Positions 8,713-18,119 of a stretch of 64,000 nucleotides of DNA are shown here, piece by piece. The DNA comes from Xanthomonas prunicola (GTDB lineage: Bacteria; Pseudomonadota; Gammaproteobacteria; Xanthomonadales; Xanthomonadaceae), in NCBI RefSeq assembly GCF_002846205.1, contig NZ_PHKV01000002.1, positions 434,001 to 498,000 on the forward strand, in the 5' to 3' direction. Numbering within the stretch: position 1 is the stretch's first letter; each line of letters starts with the position of its first letter. A program made the translations under genes and the position numbers. The notes under the pieces were generated by a model. It did no database searches. It saw only the letters and a list, made by a program, of their open reading frames with translations, and was not told the DNA's origin.

Positions 8713-9624
8713 TCACACCCATCCACGCTTGCGAAACCACGCCAACGGCACCACCACGCTCAGCGCGATGATGCCCAGCGCCCAGAAGTAGTGGTCGTGC
8801 CCCTTGAGTTCGGGCATGTAAGAGAAGTTCATGCCCCAGATGCCGACCAGCACGGTGGGTGGGATGCCGACGACCGACGCCACCGCCATCACCTTCATCA
8901 CGTTGTTCTGGTCCATGTTGATCATGCCCAACACGCTGTCGAGCAGGAACTCGATGCGGTCGTCCATGTGCTGCTGGAATTCGCTCAAGGTGGTCAGGTC
9001 CTTGTGCAGCAGGGTGATGCGTTTGGCTGCATCGGTCCCGAACCAATCCGGGGCGGCGCCATCCAGGTAAGTGACCAGACGCAGCATGCCTTGCCCGGCG
9101 TTGTGCAGGCCGCCAAGCTGGCGGCCCATGTCGCCGACCTGGTGCAGCATGCGCTCCAGGTCCTTGGTCTTGTGTGGGCTGTCGAACACCTGCCGCGTGG
9201 TTTCGGTGACTGCCGCTTCGAGCGCCTCGAGCCGGTCTGCCAAACGCCCCACCAGTTGATCGAACATGCGTAGCAGCAAATCGTCCGAGCTGTGGCAGGG
9301 CTCGTGTTCCAGCCGCGCGGTCAATGCCTCCAATGAGCCGATGCGCTGCTCGCGCAAGGTCACCAGTATGGTGGGCGACAGCGCAAACCCCAACGGTGCA
9401 GTGGGGCCGTCCTCGTCCTGGAACCGCGGCACATTGAGAAACAGCACATCGCCCTGGCGGCGTACCCGGCTGCTGAATTCGATTTCGCCAATCGCCGCAC
9501 GATCGGGCAATGCGAACCCCGCCTTTTCAGCGGCTTGCGCCAACTCTTGCGGACTCGGCTGGCACAAGTCGACCCAACAACCGTGGGTATGCTGGGTTCC
9601 GGCAATCGGGTGGATCGTGATCAT
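8713..9624 (-). CDS. CorA/ZntB family divalent cation transporter
   Basis: A 303-residue protein with a soluble N-terminal domain of about 235 residues rich in long helices (DRLEALEAAVTETTRQVFDS), then two C-terminal membrane helices. The first is followed by the family's ion-filter motif in VGIWGMNFSYMPEL (GMN), and the protein ends in a short basic tail (RKRGWV). The family forms pentameric channels in the inner membrane for Mg2+ or Zn2+. The loop after GMN (FSYMPEL) and the conserved AWFRKRGW-type tail fit the ZntB-like branch, but the substrate is not certain. Start ATG 9624. It is divergent from xopV, and the xopV promoter lies between them. Confidence 0.85.
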   Translation of the reverse strand: MITIHPIAGTQHTHGCWVDLCQPSPQELAQAAEKAGFALPDRAAIGEIEFSSRVRRQGDVLFLNVPRFQDEDGPTAPLGFALSPTILVTLREQRIGSLEALTARLEHEPCHSSDDLLLRMFDQLVGRLADRLEALEAAVTETTRQVFDSPHKTKDLERMLHQVGDMGRQLGGLHNAGQGMLRLVTYLDGAAPDWFGTDAAKRITLLHKDLTTLSEFQQHMDDRIEFLLDSVLGMINMDQNNVMKVMAVASVVGIPPTVLVGIWGMNFSYMPELKGHDHYFWALGIIALSVVVPLAWFRKRGWV

Positions 9625-9779
9625 GCATCGACTGTGAGATGAAAGAGCCCAAGCATCCTCCGCGTCCCCCATGGCGTCAACGCCGGCACATGCCCATCGG
9701 CGACGGCCGCGATGGCTGCGATGGCCGTACCTGGTCACGCAAGCGATCGCCGTGCGGTGTCCGCAAGGCAGCGAAAGCT

Positions 9780-9840
9780 TTCGCCAAATCGCACATCGAT
9801 TCTGCTGTGAGCGGTATGCACGTTCTGGCTGTCTTACATT
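9780..9840 (+). promoter_or_regulatory. Imperfect PIP box and -10 element (HrpX-type promoter)
   Basis: TTCGC at 9780-9784, then exactly 15 bases, then TTCTG at 9800-9804. Exactly 30 bases later comes TACATT (9835-9840), which fits the YANNNT -10 box. The consensus in Xanthomonas is TTCGB-N15-TTCGB-N30-32-YANNNT, so only one position of the second half-site differs. The -10 lies 28 bases before the xopV start. This suggests control by HrpG/HrpX together with type III secretion. Confidence 0.7.
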
Positions 9841-9868
9841 TCCGCCCACGCATTCCAGGAGTACGCGC

Positions 9869-10855
9869 ATGAAAATCTCCGGCTCGGCGTCTCGCGGGCT
9901 ACACGAGCATATCGGTCATGTTGATCAGCGACATGCCCCATCGGTTTGCGACGACATCCGCATCGGCGTCCACTCCCAGCTCCGCGGGCTGCCTCGTCTG
10001 CGCCGAAGCGCATCAGCCACCGAGCAATCGCGGGCGTTCGTCGCAGACAGCAGCCATCTCGATGCGCTGTTCGGCAGCACCCAGCCCGCGCGAGGAAAGC
10101 ATCTGAACGACGGTGTCCACCGGACGCCGATCCAGGCTCAGGAAATCACTGAGGCCCCCGCGCACGTCAAGATCAATCCAACACGCCTGTTCGTCTCGAC
10201 CGGTCCGGCACTGGAAATGCCGCATCGTCTCGATCCAGCCAAGCTCTCCAAGGATCTCGGGCTGAGCGAGGACGCCATCGATCGCATCAGGAGCACACCC
10301 ACGTTCCACGAACAGACTGCAACCGGCGTCCCGTCCAGTACGCCACTGGCTCAGCGGCTGCGCCTGGACGATCTGCGCGACAAGAAAGTGGAGTACAAAT
10401 GGAACATCGCCAGCAATGGCAGCCTGGTCATCGGCGAAGGGCATCCTGGCGTGGTCCTGGACGAGCCGATGACAAACAAGGATGCGCGAAAGAAGAAACA
10501 GCCATACGCGCAAGGCCATGTCACCCTCGTGGGCGGCCAACCATGGAACAAGACCCCCTGGCAGGAAAACCGCCTGCTACCGGAAGCGCGCCTCAGCGGT
10601 ACCCTGTACTACAACCCGGACGGCGAGCTCTGCATCGATAACGATTCGGGGCGATTCAGCGAATATGCCGACCGCACACCACAGCATCTGGAAAACGTCG
10701 CCAAGCTCTTTCAGCACTACGGTCTGACGGTCACGCCGGAATGGAAAGCAAAGAAACAGATCCCGCTGCAGCGTCTGCCCGCCGCCGCGGCCACAGCGCC
10801 GCCGAGCCCGGCAGAGGAAGGCGAAGCGGCGCATTCTGACCCGAACGGTGAATGA
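9869..10855 (+). CDS. xopV: Probable type III secreted effector XopV
   Basis: A 328-residue protein with no signal peptide or membrane segment. Its first 60 residues are rich in Ser, Arg and His and look disordered (MKISGSASRGLHEHIG), as is common for type III secreted proteins. The C-terminal half (VEYKWNIASNGSLVIGEGHP, GHVTLVGGQPWNKTPWQEN) has no known enzymatic motif. The start ATG 9869 has an AGGAG ribosome binding site (9857-9861) and lies behind a PIP-box-like promoter. The name rests on memory of the effector family and its gene neighbourhood near treA and cellulase genes in related xanthomonads, so it is likely but not proven. XopV would act inside plant cells. Confidence 0.7.
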   Translation: MKISGSASRGLHEHIGHVDQRHAPSVCDDIRIGVHSQLRGLPRLRRSASATEQSRAFVADSSHLDALFGSTQPARGKHLNDGVHRTPIQAQEITEAPAHVKINPTRLFVSTGPALEMPHRLDPAKLSKDLGLSEDAIDRIRSTPTFHEQTATGVPSSTPLAQRLRLDDLRDKKVEYKWNIASNGSLVIGEGHPGVVLDEPMTNKDARKKKQPYAQGHVTLVGGQPWNKTPWQENRLLPEARLSGTLYYNPDGELCIDNDSGRFSEYADRTPQHLENVAKLFQHYGLTVTPEWKAKKQIPLQRLPAAAATAPPSPAEEGEAAHSDPNGE

Positions 10856-10942
10856 TGCGCCGTACGCGCGCATCGACATGACAGCTCGCAGCGTGCGGTG
10901 AGCACCGCACGCTGCACTCCGGATGAGTGCCGCACGGCTCGC

Positions 10943-12319
10943 TCAGCGCTGCCGGTTCTCGCGGCGTTTGACTGCATAGCCAATGGCCAGGAGCAGGAAC
11001 CACACCGGGCTGGCCAGCAATGCCTGACGTGTGTCGTCCTGCAAGGTCAGCAGCACGATGACGAAGGCGAAGAATGCCAGGCATACGTAGCACATCAGCA
11101 CGCCGCCGGGCATCTTGAACGCCGAGGCCACGTGCTGCTCCGGGCGCTTGCGCCGGTACGCGATGTAGGCACACAGGATCAGCGACCACACGAACATGAA
11201 AAGCACTGCCGACAACGTCGTGACCAGCGTGAACGCAGTGACCAGGTTGGGAATCAGGTACACCAGCATCGCGCCCAGCAACAGGCACAGACAGGAAAAC
11301 AGCAGGCCACGCGCCGGCACCGCCGCACGCGACAGCTTGGCAAAGCCCTTGGGCGCATGCTGTTCTTCGGCCAGGCCGTAGAGCATGCGGCTGGTGGAAA
11401 AGATGCCGCTATTGGCCGAGGAGGTGGCCGAGGTCAGCACCACGAAGTTGATCAGACTCGCTGCCGCCGGCACACCGGCCAGCACGAATAACTCCACGAA
11501 CGGGCTCTTGTCGGCCACCACCTGCCGCCACGGCGTCACCGCCATGATGGCGATCAGCGCGAGCACGTAGAAGATCAAGATGCGCACCGGAATCGAGTTG
11601 ATCGCCTTGGGCAGATTGCGGCGCGGGTCGGCGGTTTCTGCAGCGGTGGTGCCGACCAGCTCGATGCCGACGAAGGCGAACACCGCGATCTGGAAGCCAG
11701 CAAAGAACCCGCCGATGCCCATCGGGAACATGCCGCCGTCGTTCCACAGATTCGACAGCGAGGCCACGTTGCCCGACGGGGAACGGAAGCCCCACACCAC
11801 CAGGCCGGCACCGGTCACGATCAAGGCGGCAATGGCGATGATCTTGATCAGCGCGAACCAGAATTCCATCTCGCCGAACAATTTCACCGTGACCAGGTTC
11901 AGGCTCAGCAGCAACAACACGCACAAGACCGCGGGGATCCACGGCGCCAATCCCGGAAACCAGAACTGCGCATAGGCCGCAATCGCGATGACATCGGCAA
12001 TGGCGGTGATGATCCAGCAGAACCAGTACGTCCATCCGCAGAAAAACCCGGCCCACGGCCCGAGCAGGTCGGTGGAGAAGTCGATGAACGACTTGTATTC
12101 CAGATTGGAGAGCAGCAGCTCGCCCATCGCGCGCATCACGAAGAACAACATCGCGCCGATGATGAGATAGACGAACAGGATGGACGGCCCGGCCAGACTG
12201 ATCGTCTTGCCCGAGCCCATGAACAGGCCGGTCCCGATCGCCCCGCCGATGGCGATCAACTGCAGGTGGCGATTGGACAGGCTGCGTTGCAGATGATCGG
12301 GCGCGGACGGGTCAGACAT
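10943..12319 (-). CDS. Amino-acid permease (CycA/GABA permease-like, APC family)
   Basis: A 458-residue inner-membrane protein with about 12 hydrophobic helices. It starts with the APC-family pattern HLQLIAIGGAIGTGLFMGSG and carries FVGIELVGTTAAETADPRRN and GIFSTSRMLYGLAEEQHAPK, which place it in the amino-acid transporter branch with CycA, AroP and GabP. Likely substrates are D-alanine, D-serine, glycine or GABA taken up with protons; the exact one cannot be read. ATG 12319 is chosen over a GTG two codons upstream. It is convergent with xopV (about 90 bases between the stops). Confidence 0.88.
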   Translation of the reverse strand: MSDPSAPDHLQRSLSNRHLQLIAIGGAIGTGLFMGSGKTISLAGPSILFVYLIIGAMLFFVMRAMGELLLSNLEYKSFIDFSTDLLGPWAGFFCGWTYWFCWIITAIADVIAIAAYAQFWFPGLAPWIPAVLCVLLLLSLNLVTVKLFGEMEFWFALIKIIAIAALIVTGAGLVVWGFRSPSGNVASLSNLWNDGGMFPMGIGGFFAGFQIAVFAFVGIELVGTTAAETADPRRNLPKAINSIPVRILIFYVLALIAIMAVTPWRQVVADKSPFVELFVLAGVPAAASLINFVVLTSATSSANSGIFSTSRMLYGLAEEQHAPKGFAKLSRAAVPARGLLFSCLCLLLGAMLVYLIPNLVTAFTLVTTLSAVLFMFVWSLILCAYIAYRRKRPEQHVASAFKMPGGVLMCYVCLAFFAFVIVLLTLQDDTRQALLASPVWFLLLAIGYAVKRRENRQR

Positions 12320-13475
12320 GGGCACGACACCGGAGGAGTGGGCAAGCTAGTCAACATACGAGATCGCGCCCATGCGTGCCAGGGGGCGCGCCTTATGCCA
12401 GGCTGTGGTGGACAGGTCCCCTGCAACGACCTGGGCAAGGCCCGCGTCGCAGACCTGCACCGCCCCAAGACCGCAACCAGCGTTCAGGCCGTACCGCGCT
12501 CCCGGCGGAGACAATTCGCACTGCATGCAGCTCAGTCTGCCGGTACCTGCTCACGCCATCTCGACCGTAGCGACCTCGCATCGAACCATCCCGAGGTCTT
12601 CCGACACCGGCATCCAGGTCAGACGCGCTGGTTCACGTTCACCGCCAGGCACCGGGCATCGGGAGCTGTGGCGGAATGTCCCGGAACCACGACGCCAACC
12701 GAGACTGACATCCAACATAATCCAGGGAAATATACTTTTCCGCCCCGCTCCTAAATCGAAAACAAACCATTTCGGGCAGCATTAAATAATTTTCGAGATT
12801 ATCTTTATGAATCTCCCCTCCGAATAACCGATATCCGTCTGCGTTGGCGTTGGCGTCTCCACATAATCGGCATCTGCAATAACTCCACACCTCTCGCAGA
12901 TGGTGAGTGTAGTCGTCCACAGTTCCAGGATCTGCTTTATGGTAGCGCTCGATTTCTAGAGGCCGCGCACGGATTCGCGCCATCGATGCTGGCCTTCTAC
13001 GTTCTTCGCCTCGCCAGACAGTCTCCCATACATCTCCAGCCACACCTTGCCTGCAAGCCCTGCTGCCGTTGTCGATCGATACGCCGGCCATGTCGGCCAA
13101 TGGTCGGGGCAGGCGGGTCGACGAAAGCGGTCATGAGCCGCAACGACGCGGCACACAATCGCCCGGTGCGCCTGGGCGTCAGCCCGCTGCAGCTGCGCTC
13201 AAACGGGCAACGGAGTCGACGCGTTGCGCCGACCGATGCGCGAATACGGCGAGCCGCTTGAATGCGACATACCGCACCATCTCCTGCGCCGATCGCCCAC
13301 GGCGCAGGACCACCGATGCACGCGCGCACCTGGGGCGCGTTCGGTTGCGACGTGCATCACTCACCCCGAGCGGGCATCCATCGAGAGAAACCACCAGTCT
13401 CGGAGAATCACGCGACATCTTGATATTTCACTATCACACACCGTTTCACCACTTCCCATCTCAAGGCGAAATTCA
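12320..13475. other. Long intergenic region with a lower-GC patch
   Basis: About 1.15 kb upstream of cbsA without a confident gene. The piece 12700-12960 is richer in A and T than its surroundings. On the minus strand it encodes HHLREVWSYCRCRLCGDANA and LENYLMLPEMVCFRFRSGAE, which read like a genuine protein fragment but match no family I know. No PIP box was seen in front of cbsA. Confidence 0.35.
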
Positions 13476-15176
13476 ATGTCATCTTCGACAAACCTCCGAC
13501 CCTGCGTCACGTCCAAGCTCGCCGTTTCGTTGCTGACAGGCGCGCTGCTCGTTCCCGTTGCCGGATCCGCCCAGAGCCATGTCGACAACCCGTTTGTCGG
13601 CGCGAGCGGGTATGTCAATCCCGATTATTCGAAGGAAGTCAACGCGTCGATCGTCAAGGTCAACGATGTGCAACTGAAAGCCAAGATGCAGGTCGTCAAG
13701 TCCTATCCGACCTCCGTCTGGCTGGATTCGATCAACGCGATCTATGGCGGCTCGCGCAACGCCGGCCGCCTAAGTCTGCAAGGCCACCTGGATGCGGCAT
13801 TGGCGCAGAAAAAGGCCAATACGCCTATCACGGTCGGCTTTGTCATTTACGACATGCCGGGGCGCGACTGCCATGCGCTGGCCTCCAACGGCGAGCTACC
13901 ACTGACGCAAGCCGGCTTGCAGCGCTACAAGACCGAATACATCGACGTCATCGCATCGACGTTGGCCAATCCGAAATACAAGGATCTTCGGATCGTCAAC
14001 ATCATCGAGCCGGACAGCCTTCCGAATCTTGTCACCAATAAAAGCACGCCCGCCTGCGGTCAGGCGGCATCCAGCGGCATTTACGAGGCCGCCATCAAGT
14101 ACGCGCTCGACAAGCTCCATGCCATTCCCAATCTTTACAATTACCTGGATATCGGCCATTCCGGCTGGCTGGGGTGGGATAGCAACCGTAGCCCGGTAAT
14201 TTCGCTATACACACGGGTCGTGCAGGGAACGGCAGCCGGTTTGGCCAGTGCGGATGGCTTCATCACCAACACCGCCAATTACACGCCGCTTCATGAGCCG
14301 AACCTGCCCAATCCGGACCTGACGATCGGTGGCCAGCCCATTCGCTCGTCCAACTTCTATCAATGGAACAGTTTCTTCGACGAATCGACCTATGCGGAAG
14401 CGCTCTACAACGGCTTCGTCGGCGCGGGTTGGCCCAGCAAGATCGGCTTTCTGATCGACACCGGTCGCAACGGCTGGGGCGGCAAAGCGCGCCCTGCATC
14501 TGCCAGCGGCAATGACATCAACACCTACGTGGACTCCGGACGCGTGGACCGTCGCCTCCATCGCGGCAACTGGTGCAATCAGAGTGGTGCGGGGATCGGC
14601 ATGCCGCCGACCGCGGCACCCGGCGGGCATATCCATGCCTATGTGTGGGGCAAGGGAGCTGGCGAATCCGACGGCTCCAGCAAGTCCATCCCCAACAACC
14701 AGGGCAAGGGCTTCGACAGATACTGCGACCCGACCTATACGACGCCGGACGGCACGTTGACGGGTGCCTTGCCGGACGCGCCGATCGCCGGTAACTGGTT
14801 CCACGCGCAGTTCCTCCAGTTGGTCGCCAACGCGTATCCCGCCATCGGCACCTCGGCCAAGGCGGCGCTGCAGTCGGCGTCGACCGACGCGGTGCCCGCC
14901 AGTCGGCCGACGGCGACCAAGGGGCTGACCGCCAATGCAGCGGATGGCAAGGTCAGGCTCAGCTGGTCGCCCGTTGCCGGTGCCACGGGTTACACGGTGC
15001 AACGTGTCGCCGACGCAGCCGCTGCTCCCATCACCGTCGCATCGGGCCTGACCTCGCCCTCATTTGTGGACCAGGCGCTCACCAACGGCACCACGTACTA
15101 CTACAAGGTAACGGCCAACGGCGCATCGGGTGCAGGCGCCAGCTCGGTCACCGTGAGCGCGACGCCGCATCGGTGA
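13476..15176 (+). CDS. cbsA: Cellobiohydrolase CbsA, GH6 with C-terminal fn3 domain
   Basis: A 566-residue secreted enzyme. Residues 1-33 form a signal peptide ending after AGSAQS. The GH6 domain carries both family signatures: VIYDMPGRDC at 123-132 and NIIEPDS around 175-181, with the catalytic-site aspartates in each. The last 90 residues (TANAADGKVRLSWSPVAGAT and TYYYKVTANGAS) are a fibronectin type III domain. It releases cellobiose from cellulose outside the cell after export by Sec and the type II system. Presence of an intact CbsA is linked in the literature to vascular spread in plants. Start ATG 13476 follows an AAGG sequence. A terminator hairpin follows at 15198. Confidence 0.9.
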   Translation: MSSSTNLRPCVTSKLAVSLLTGALLVPVAGSAQSHVDNPFVGASGYVNPDYSKEVNASIVKVNDVQLKAKMQVVKSYPTSVWLDSINAIYGGSRNAGRLSLQGHLDAALAQKKANTPITVGFVIYDMPGRDCHALASNGELPLTQAGLQRYKTEYIDVIASTLANPKYKDLRIVNIIEPDSLPNLVTNKSTPACGQAASSGIYEAAIKYALDKLHAIPNLYNYLDIGHSGWLGWDSNRSPVISLYTRVVQGTAAGLASADGFITNTANYTPLHEPNLPNPDLTIGGQPIRSSNFYQWNSFFDESTYAEALYNGFVGAGWPSKIGFLIDTGRNGWGGKARPASASGNDINTYVDSGRVDRRLHRGNWCNQSGAGIGMPPTAAPGGHIHAYVWGKGAGESDGSSKSIPNNQGKGFDRYCDPTYTTPDGTLTGALPDAPIAGNWFHAQFLQLVANAYPAIGTSAKAALQSASTDAVPASRPTATKGLTANAADGKVRLSWSPVAGATGYTVQRVADAAAAPITVASGLTSPSFVDQALTNGTTYYYKVTANGASGAGASSVTVSATPHR

Positions 15177-15197
15177 TGCGATAACTGCGTTGCCACA

Positions 15198-15228
15198 GAG
15201 CGGTAGAGGCTAGTGTGCTCTACCGCTC
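15198..15228 (+). terminator. Hairpin downstream of cbsA
   Basis: A perfect 11-base inverted repeat, GAGCGGTAGAG and CTCTACCGCTC, with a 9-base loop, 22 bases after the cbsA stop. There is only a weak T-rich tail, so termination may be partial or aided by other factors. Confidence 0.6.
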
Positions 15229-15575
15229 CTCGGCCGCGGGAGGAGCGCTGCAACAACGATGGCGGCGCCTTGCGCCCGCCATTTCAATCGCTGTCGTGCT
15301 GCTCTACCTCTGTCTGGAGCGCGGCATGCGCTTCGAATGAGATGACATCGGAGCAGATGCCGTCGCCGGCGGAACGGGCGCTGCATGGCACAGGCTCGGT
15401 AGCGCCACGGCAAGCGGCGCAACGCCCACCGTGCCGGTGACGGCCAACCCGGACGGGAGCGCCTGCGGCACGCCTGGACTGCATCGCGCGCGTTGCCGGG
15501 AGCTGCGCCCTTTTGTCTCCACCCGCACAGGCCGCTTCGCACGCAAACGTACATAACACACTCCAGCAGACGTCC

Positions 15576-15870
15576 ATGCCATCACACATCCATTTCTTGA
15601 TCGCGCTCGCAACGCTCATCCCGGTCACCGCGCCGGCGATGCAGGTCAGTACGCAAGCTCCCCTTGTCGATGCAACGGGTCAGACGCTGCACATTCGCGG
15701 GGTCACCTGGCCCGGCTTCGATCGCGCCGTCTATCGCGGCGCGACTGCATCGGAACAACGCCAGCGACGATGCGCGCCTCATCGAGCGCTGGGGCGTTCC
15801 GCGTGCGGCACCGGGTTCTGGTCAGCGATGGGTCGGGACGCAGGATTGGGGATCGCAACTGCCTCGATGT
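15576..15870 (+). pseudogene. Truncated GH5-type endoglucanase relic
   Basis: From ATG 15576 comes a signal peptide (MPSHIHFLIALATLIPVTAP) and then VDATGQTLHIRGVTWPGFD, the first strand of GH5 cellulases, whose usual form is VDxxGxxxxLRGVNWFGF. A frame change near 15755 leads into NNASDDARLIERWGV, which fits the next conserved segment of that family. After that the homology ends and the EamA gene begins on the other strand at 15945. The catalytic half is missing. Its position behind cbsA suggests a former pair of cellulase genes. Confidence 0.55.
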
Positions 15871-15944
15871 CTGTGCCCCTGACGGACCGGGGCTTTTTCG
15901 AATCCCGCCCCACTGCCAGTCAACCGGCCGGCACGACGCAGCAC

Positions 15945-16874
15945 TCACACGATCTTCGTCCGCCGCCACCAACGCGACACCTGTTCCTCGCGCACCAGGG
16001 TGAACAAACCCGCGCCCAGAATCAGCGCGATGCCCACGGCCATCGGCCAGTCCAGATGATCGTGAAACAGCAGGTAGCCGAAGGCGATGGCCCACATCAT
16101 CTGGCTGTATTGGGTCGGTGCGACCACGCTGACCGGCGCCATGCGCGTGGCGTACATCATGCAGATAGCGGCCAGCCCGGCGAGTAGGCCGTAGCCCGCC
16201 AACAAGCCCCATTGGGACAGCGTGGGCCAGACGAAGCTGGGCAACATCATGATCCCGCCCATCACCAACGGGCCGATCACCCCGGCGCCATACAAGGTCA
16301 GCCGCTTTTCGCTATGCCCGGCCATGCGCAAGGCGATCACCGAGATGGCACCGACCAGGCCACACACGATCGCCGCCACATGCCCGTGGGTGAGATGCCG
16401 AAAGCCGGGACGCAGCACGATCAACACGCCGATGAAGCCGACGATGACCGCCGACCAGCGCCGCCAGTGCACTTCTTCCTTGAGGAAGATCACCGACAGC
16501 ACGGTGACAAAGATCGGCATCAGGAAGATCAGCGCGAACGCTTCGGCCATCGGCAAGGTGGTAAAGGCGATCACCGAGGTGAGATTGCCGATGGCGCCCG
16601 TGAGCGCGCGCAGCAGCCACAGTGCCGGCTGCTTGGCCATCACCAGTTCGCGCAGCTGGTCGTCGGGCTTTTTCAGGAACGGCACCGCCAGCAGCATCAG
16701 CAGCGCGCCGAGAAACAGTACTTCGTAGACTGGCAGCGTGCCTTCAAGCAGCTTCACGAACGCATCGCTGATCGAATAGGCCGCATAGCAGGCGAACCCC
16801 AACAACACACCCTTCAGCATTGCCCACACTCCACGGTTGACGCCGATCGGACGAGGTGTCGATACGGATTGCAT
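15945..16874 (-). CDS. EamA/DMT family transporter
   Basis: A 309-residue protein with ten hydrophobic segments in two repeats of five, as in the drug/metabolite transporter superfamily: SISDAFVKLLEGTLPVYEVL in repeat one, and AICMMYATRMAPVSVVAPTQ with YSQMMWAIAFGYLLFHD in repeat two. It is an inner-membrane exporter of unknown substrate. ATG 16874 is used as the start; it leaves a short polar leader before the first helix. The gene is divergent from the methyltransferase gene, with about 115 bases between the starts. Confidence 0.85.
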   Translation of the reverse strand: MQSVSTPRPIGVNRGVWAMLKGVLLGFACYAAYSISDAFVKLLEGTLPVYEVLFLGALLMLLAVPFLKKPDDQLRELVMAKQPALWLLRALTGAIGNLTSVIAFTTLPMAEAFALIFLMPIFVTVLSVIFLKEEVHWRRWSAVIVGFIGVLIVLRPGFRHLTHGHVAAIVCGLVGAISVIALRMAGHSEKRLTLYGAGVIGPLVMGGIMMLPSFVWPTLSQWGLLAGYGLLAGLAAICMMYATRMAPVSVVAPTQYSQMMWAIAFGYLLFHDHLDWPMAVGIALILGAGLFTLVREEQVSRWWRRTKIV

Positions 16875-16989
16875 GCAGTATGCGGTGCGGCGTGTGTCAG
16901 CGAAACGGCGTACGCAGTCCACCTCGGTGCTACGCGTGGAGACCGCGGCGGCCCCTCACGGGATGCTCGACCGCGACAGGTCGGTTACG

Positions 16990-17904
16990 ATGCCGGCCCC
17001 GTCCTTGCATCCGTGCGGTATCGTCCGCGTCTCGCACACAGAGCTGTCAGCCGTGCCCCATTACTCCGGCCCCCTACTCGTTCTCGCCGATGCCCAAGCG
17101 CTGCTTGCTGCGCGCGGAAGTGGTCTGACTCACTGGACCGGGTCACTCGACCTGGGCCGCAGCACCGATACCGCCCAGCTCGATGCACAAACCTGGCAAT
17201 GGCGCGGCCGGGGTTACCCGTATCCGGGCAAGCTCAAGGACCGCACGCTGTACTTCTGGGATGGCGACGATTTCGCGCCGATCTCGCGCTACAGCGGTGC
17301 GTTAATCAAGCTGGTACCCACCCAATGGGGCGCGCCGACGTTCGAGATCGACGGTATCAAGATGCTGCCGTCGGCGCAGTTGTCGCCGTTCGAGGATGCA
17401 CGGCGCAAGGTGGCCTTGGTGGATCCGCGCGGCAAGACCGTGCTGGACACCTGCGGTGGTCTGGGCTACTTCGCCGCCTGCTGCCTGGAGGCTGGCGTCG
17501 CGCAGTTGCTCTCGTTCGAAAAGAATGCCGACGTGCTGTGGCTGCGCACACTGAATCCATGGTCGCCCGATCCGGACGCTGCTGCTGCCGGCGGGCGCCT
17601 GCAGCTGACCCATGCCGATATCGCGCAGCACGTCGCCACGCTGGCCGACGATTCGGTCGATGCCATCCTGCATGATCCACCGCGCTTCGGCATAGCTGGC
17701 GAGCTGTATGCGCAGGTGTTCTACGATCAGCTGGCACGCGTGTTGCGTCGTGGCGGGCGCCTGTTTCACTACACCGGCGCGCCCAACAGGCTCACCAGCG
17801 GGCGCGATGTGCCCAACGAAGTGAGCAAGCGCTTGACCAAGGCCGGTTTCACTACGCAACTTGCGCTGGATGGCGTGCTGGCGACCTTGCCTGCACGGCG
17901 CTGA
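16990..17904 (+). CDS. Class I SAM-dependent methyltransferase-like protein
   Basis: A protein of about 304 residues. The SAM-binding motif I is VLDTCGGLGYFAACCLEAG, followed by an acidic strand end (LLSFEKN) and the motif IV ILHDPPRFG, the DPP(R/Y) type seen in nucleic-acid methyltransferases. The N-terminal 120 residues (LTHWTGSLDLGRSTD, TFEIDGIKMLPS) have no named domain. The target is unknown. ATG 16990 is taken as the start; GTG 17053, just before PHYSGPLLVLADAQ, is an alternative that would fit the conserved region more tightly. Confidence 0.75.
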   Translation: MPAPSLHPCGIVRVSHTELSAVPHYSGPLLVLADAQALLAARGSGLTHWTGSLDLGRSTDTAQLDAQTWQWRGRGYPYPGKLKDRTLYFWDGDDFAPISRYSGALIKLVPTQWGAPTFEIDGIKMLPSAQLSPFEDARRKVALVDPRGKTVLDTCGGLGYFAACCLEAGVAQLLSFEKNADVLWLRTLNPWSPDPDAAAAGGRLQLTHADIAQHVATLADDSVDAILHDPPRFGIAGELYAQVFYDQLARVLRRGGRLFHYTGAPNRLTSGRDVPNEVSKRLTKAGFTTQLALDGVLATLPARR

Positions 17905-18119
17905 GTGCGTGTCACGGCACTGTTGAAGCTGGCAACACGACGCGGTTGGCGATCGTCTGGCAGATGCGCAGCAGCGTTCGCCAACAGCACGCGTGCGCAC
18001 TGCATGGCGACTCACAACGCGCGCAACGCCGGCATGGCGGTCAGCGCAGCGGCTGCATCGCTTGCAGCCAGCCGCTGGGCGGATCTGCGATACTGCCCCG
18101 CCCTCGACACGGACGTTGC

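Noticed and set aside
10013-10540. Minus-strand open frame of 175 codons inside xopV
   Set aside because: Shadow of the xopV coding frame; the sense frame has ribosome binding site, promoter and normal composition.
13200-13475. Possible PIP box before cbsA
   Set aside because: TTCGG occurs but no second half-site lies at 15 bases and no matching -10 box was found.
16212-17675. A 487-codon plus-strand frame opposite the EamA gene and into the methyltransferase
   Set aside because: Its sequence is His/Gln/Arg-rich antisense of the transporter, then an off-frame reading of the methyltransferase.
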